Assembly: GCA_024231375.1 (NCBI GenBank) | Contig: JAAEQP010001816.1 | Span: forward strand, 1-7,217 | Reading direction: 5' to 3' | From: a bacterium | GTDB taxonomy: Bacteria > Hydrogenedentota > Hydrogenedentia > Hydrogenedentiales > SLHB01 | Length of the DNA: 7,217 nucleotides | Shown: piece after piece, positions 5,410-7,217 of the stretch | Layout: every line of letters begins with the position of its first letter | Position numbering within the stretch: position 1 is the first letter of the stretch | Position numbers and translations under genes: made by a program | Notes under the pieces: model-generated | Databases searched by the model: none | What the model saw: only the letters and a program-made list of their open reading frames with translations | What the model was told of the DNA's origin: nothing

Positions 5410-7020
5410 CTACCGCCGGCCGGGGCGTTGCAGGTCTTTGGCCATCTGGACGAGGCCAACAAATTCGGCGCGGTATCCGCAGGTGTCCGTGCCTCGGCTT
5501 TCCTGGGCGACCTCTGCGACGCGGTCATACGTGAGATCGCCTCTGTAGGGCGACTCGCGCAGCAGCATGCCGAAACCCGCAACCGCGGTCACGAACCGGA
5601 GATCCGTGTTGGCCTCCGCAAGCGGGACGGTTTGGGTCTTCACAGCAAGGCTTGTCAGCTTGCTCGTATCCCCATCGGGGGCTTTGTATCGCAGCTTGAT
5701 GGTCGCGAGTTCTTCGCTACCCGCGGCATCCGTCAACTCACGCGCGGACTGATACTTGAGTGCATCAACCCCCGGAGTTCTTGTTTCGACGCCCACGGGA
5801 ACGATCTCGTACAGGGCTGTGACGGTATGGCCCGCGCCGATCTCCCCAGCATCCTTCGTGTCGTCGCCAAAGTCCTCATCTCGCAGGAGGCGGTTCTCGT
5901 AACCTACCAGTCGGTACGCCGCTACGCGTGCGGGATTGAACTCGGTCTGGATCTTGACGTCTTTGGCGATGGTGACGAGGGTTGCCCCCATCTCCTGGAT
6001 GAACACCTTCCGCGCTTCAGCAATCGTGTCGATGTATGCGCAGTTGCCGTTGCCCTTATCGGCCAGCTTCTCCGTCGTGGAGTCCTTGAGGTTGCCCGTA
6101 CCAAAGCCCAGCACGGTCAGAAAGACGCCGCTCTGCGCCTGCTCTTCAATGAGTCTGACCAAGCCTCCCTGGTTGGTGACACCCACGTTGAAATCGCCGT
6201 CGCTAGCCAGAATGACGCGGTTCGCGCCACCGTCGATGAAGTGCTCCCGGGCCACTTCGTAGGCGAGCGTGATTCCTGCACTTCCATGTGTACTGCCGCC
6301 CGCTTCGAGCCCTTCGATGGAGTCGAGAATGGCGGACTTGTTGGTCGGCGTACACGGCGTGGAATCCAGTACCACCCCAGCAGCGCCTGCATACACAACC
6401 ATGGCGATCCGATCATCCCCCGTGAGCCGGTCCACAAGAAGACGAAGGGCGCGCTTCACGAGAGGCAGCTTGTTCGCCCCGCGCATGGAACCCGAGACGT
6501 CGATAAGGAACACCAGATTACTGGCCGGGCGTTGCTCGACCGGGATCCCCTTCCCCTTGAGCGCAATGCGAAGCAGCTCGTGGCCCGAAGCCCAAGGGCA
6601 TTCCGTCAGGTCCGCGGCCACGGAGAAGGGCTCGTCTCCCTCGGGTTCAAGGTAGGCGTACTGGAAGTAGTTGATGAACTCCTCGATGCGAACGGCGTCT
6701 TTGGGAGGCAACGACCCCTCCCTGAGGAAGCGCCGGACGTTCGAGTACGACGCGGTATCCACGTCAATGGAGAACGTGGACAAGGGTGAGGTGCTGACAG
6801 CTACGAAGGGGTTGTCGTCGATGTGGTCATACGACTCCGTGATGAATCCGTCGGAGGGTGGTCGGAGTAAGTCATGTCCCTTGGGGGGTGGCGGGGGTAC
6901 GCTGGCCATCACCTGCCCCTGGATCTCTGGGCTTTCCATTCGCATCTGTGGGCCGCTGCAGGACAGGGCGCAGGCCACTGCTACCATCATGCCAAGCCAA
7001 GTTGTCAGTCTTGCTTTCAT
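5410..7020 (-). CDS. YfbK-type von Willebrand factor A lipoprotein
   Basis: The 536-residue product starts at ATG 7020 with AAGGGAGG six bases upstream. Residues 1-21 look like a lipoprotein signal: Lys and Arg, a hydrophobic stretch, and Cys21 after Ala-Leu-Ser. That lipobox is not canonical, and Cys17 is an alternative. A Pro-rich stretch (VPPPPPKG, 41-48) follows. Residues about 60-155 match the N-terminal domain seen next to vWA in YfbK-like proteins (TFSIDVDTASYSNVRRFL, IEEFINYF). Residues 168-345 are the vWA domain with a complete metal-ion-dependent adhesion site: DVSGS (Asp174, Ser176, Ser178), Thr244 in GGSTHG and Asp274 in SDGD. Residues about 355-530 fit the C-terminal DUF3520-type region, including FGMLLRESPYRG (483-494). 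All parts are present, so the protein is intact. The family is thought to mediate protein-protein interaction at the cell envelope; its precise job is unknown. It is the first protein gene after the probable tRNA terminator, and I saw no good promoter in front of it. Confidence 0.94.
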   Translation of the reverse strand: MKARLTTWLGMMVAVACALSCSGPQMRMESPEIQGQVMASVPPPPPKGHDLLRPPSDGFITESYDHIDDNPFVAVSTSPLSTFSIDVDTASYSNVRRFLREGSLPPKDAVRIEEFINYFQYAYLEPEGDEPFSVAADLTECPWASGHELLRIALKGKGIPVEQRPASNLVFLIDVSGSMRGANKLPLVKRALRLLVDRLTGDDRIAMVVYAGAAGVVLDSTPCTPTNKSAILDSIEGLEAGGSTHGSAGITLAYEVAREHFIDGGANRVILASDGDFNVGVTNQGGLVRLIEEQAQSGVFLTVLGFGTGNLKDSTTEKLADKGNGNCAYIDTIAEARKVFIQEMGATLVTIAKDVKIQTEFNPARVAAYRLVGYENRLLRDEDFGDDTKDAGEIGAGHTVTALYEIVPVGVETRTPGVDALKYQSARELTDAAGSEELATIKLRYKAPDGDTSKLTSLAVKTQTVPLAEANTDLRFVTAVAGFGMLLRESPYRGDLTYDRVAEVAQESRGTDTCGYRAEFVGLVQMAKDLQRPGRR

Positions 7021-7026
7021 TGGGTG

Positions 7027-7034
7027 CCTCCCTT
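7027..7034 (-). promoter_or_regulatory. Ribosome binding site of the vWA gene
   Basis: On the minus strand AAGGGAGG is followed by CACCCA and the ATG at 7020. It supports this start, which begins directly with the lipoprotein signal. Confidence 0.75.
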
Positions 7035-7154
7035 GAGAACTCTATACCCTACACATGGAGTGTGGTTGCACCAATATGGCTCGACTATGGCTGCTGGACC
7101 ATGGAGACGCTACGGGAGGCGACCGAAAGCACGTCGGAAGCGCCAGAAACGAAC

Positions 7155-7193
7155 AAGAAAAAGGGCCTACGCGAAAATTCGCGTAAGCCCTTT
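7155..7193 (-). terminator. Intrinsic terminator behind the probable tRNA
   Basis: Arms 7160-7175 and 7178-7193 are complementary at 15 of 16 positions. The single exception (7167 with 7186) becomes a G-U wobble in a minus-strand transcript. Downstream on the minus strand the stem is followed by TTTTTCTT. Both facts favour termination of leftward transcription from the tRNA beyond the window edge. In the plus direction the tail is TTTGTTC, so weaker termination of rightward transcripts is also possible. Confidence 0.75.
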
Positions 7194-7201
7194 GTTCTAA
7201 A

Positions 7202-7217
7202 TGGTGGGCGACACAGA
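7202..7217 (-). tRNA. 3' end of a probable tRNA with encoded CCA, cut by window edge
   Basis: The minus strand reads TCTGTGTCGCCCACCA from the edge inward. GTCGCCC fits the 3' acceptor strand (positions 66-72), A the discriminator and CCA the tail. A strong terminator begins nine bases later, as is usual for tRNA genes. The implied 5' acceptor GGGCGAC or GGGCGAT with A73 is common in bacterial tRNA-Val, but the identity is a guess. The base falling at position 61 is T instead of the nearly invariant C. The call could therefore be wrong, or the RNA could be a variant or another tRNA-like molecule such as tmRNA. Confidence 0.45.

Noticed and set aside
4999..6789. Long plus-strand reading frame of 596 codons
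   Set aside because: It is antisense to the vWA gene and the start of the phosphoesterase, shows no domain or Shine-Dalgarno site, and is a by-product of high GC codon use.
7041..7046. TATAGA as a -10 box for the vWA gene on the minus strand
   Set aside because: No acceptable -35 hexamer lies 16 to 19 bases upstream, and the box is very close to the ribosome binding site.

Overview
The window looks like a piece of a moderately GC-rich chromosome from a Gram-negative-type bacterium. The protein families present (tandem SBBP and Asp-box repeats, thrombospondin type 3 calcium motifs, a YfbK-type von Willebrand lipoprotein, a purple-acid-phosphatase-like exported phosphoesterase) are common in large-genome environmental lineages such as Planctomycetota, Hydrogenedentota and Myxococcota-like groups. 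I cannot fix the phylum from sequence alone. No transposase, integrase, CRISPR array, restriction or defence gene is visible.

All supported genes lie on the minus strand, so the window reads from right to left. At the right edge (7202-7217) is what looks like the last 16 bases of a tRNA with an encoded CCA, followed by a strong hairpin with a T-rich tail (7155-7193). Next is a 536-residue vWA-domain lipoprotein (7020-5410). A 286-bp gap holds a 9-bp perfect dyad and a possible sigma70-type promoter. Then comes a 402-residue exported metallophosphoesterase (GTG start at 5123, end at 3915). A 489-bp gap without a convincing gene leads to the largest feature: an uninterrupted minus-strand reading frame from a GTG at 3425 to the left edge, at least 1141 codons, still open at base 1.

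The giant protein has an N-terminal signal peptide and seven SBBP-type repeats of about 65 residues. Seven Asp-box repeats of about 61 residues follow, then an Ig-like linker, a calcium-binding thrombospondin type 3 segment, and the start of a second Asp-box array. This is the main unusual object in the window. Because it has no stop codon here and its antisense strand holds many spurious frames, it is easily missed.

All three proteins carry export signals, so they act outside the cytoplasm: one probably lipid-anchored, one probably periplasmic or secreted, one a large surface or secreted repeat protein. Gaps of 286 and 489 bp argue against a tight operon, and any functional cooperation is inference only.
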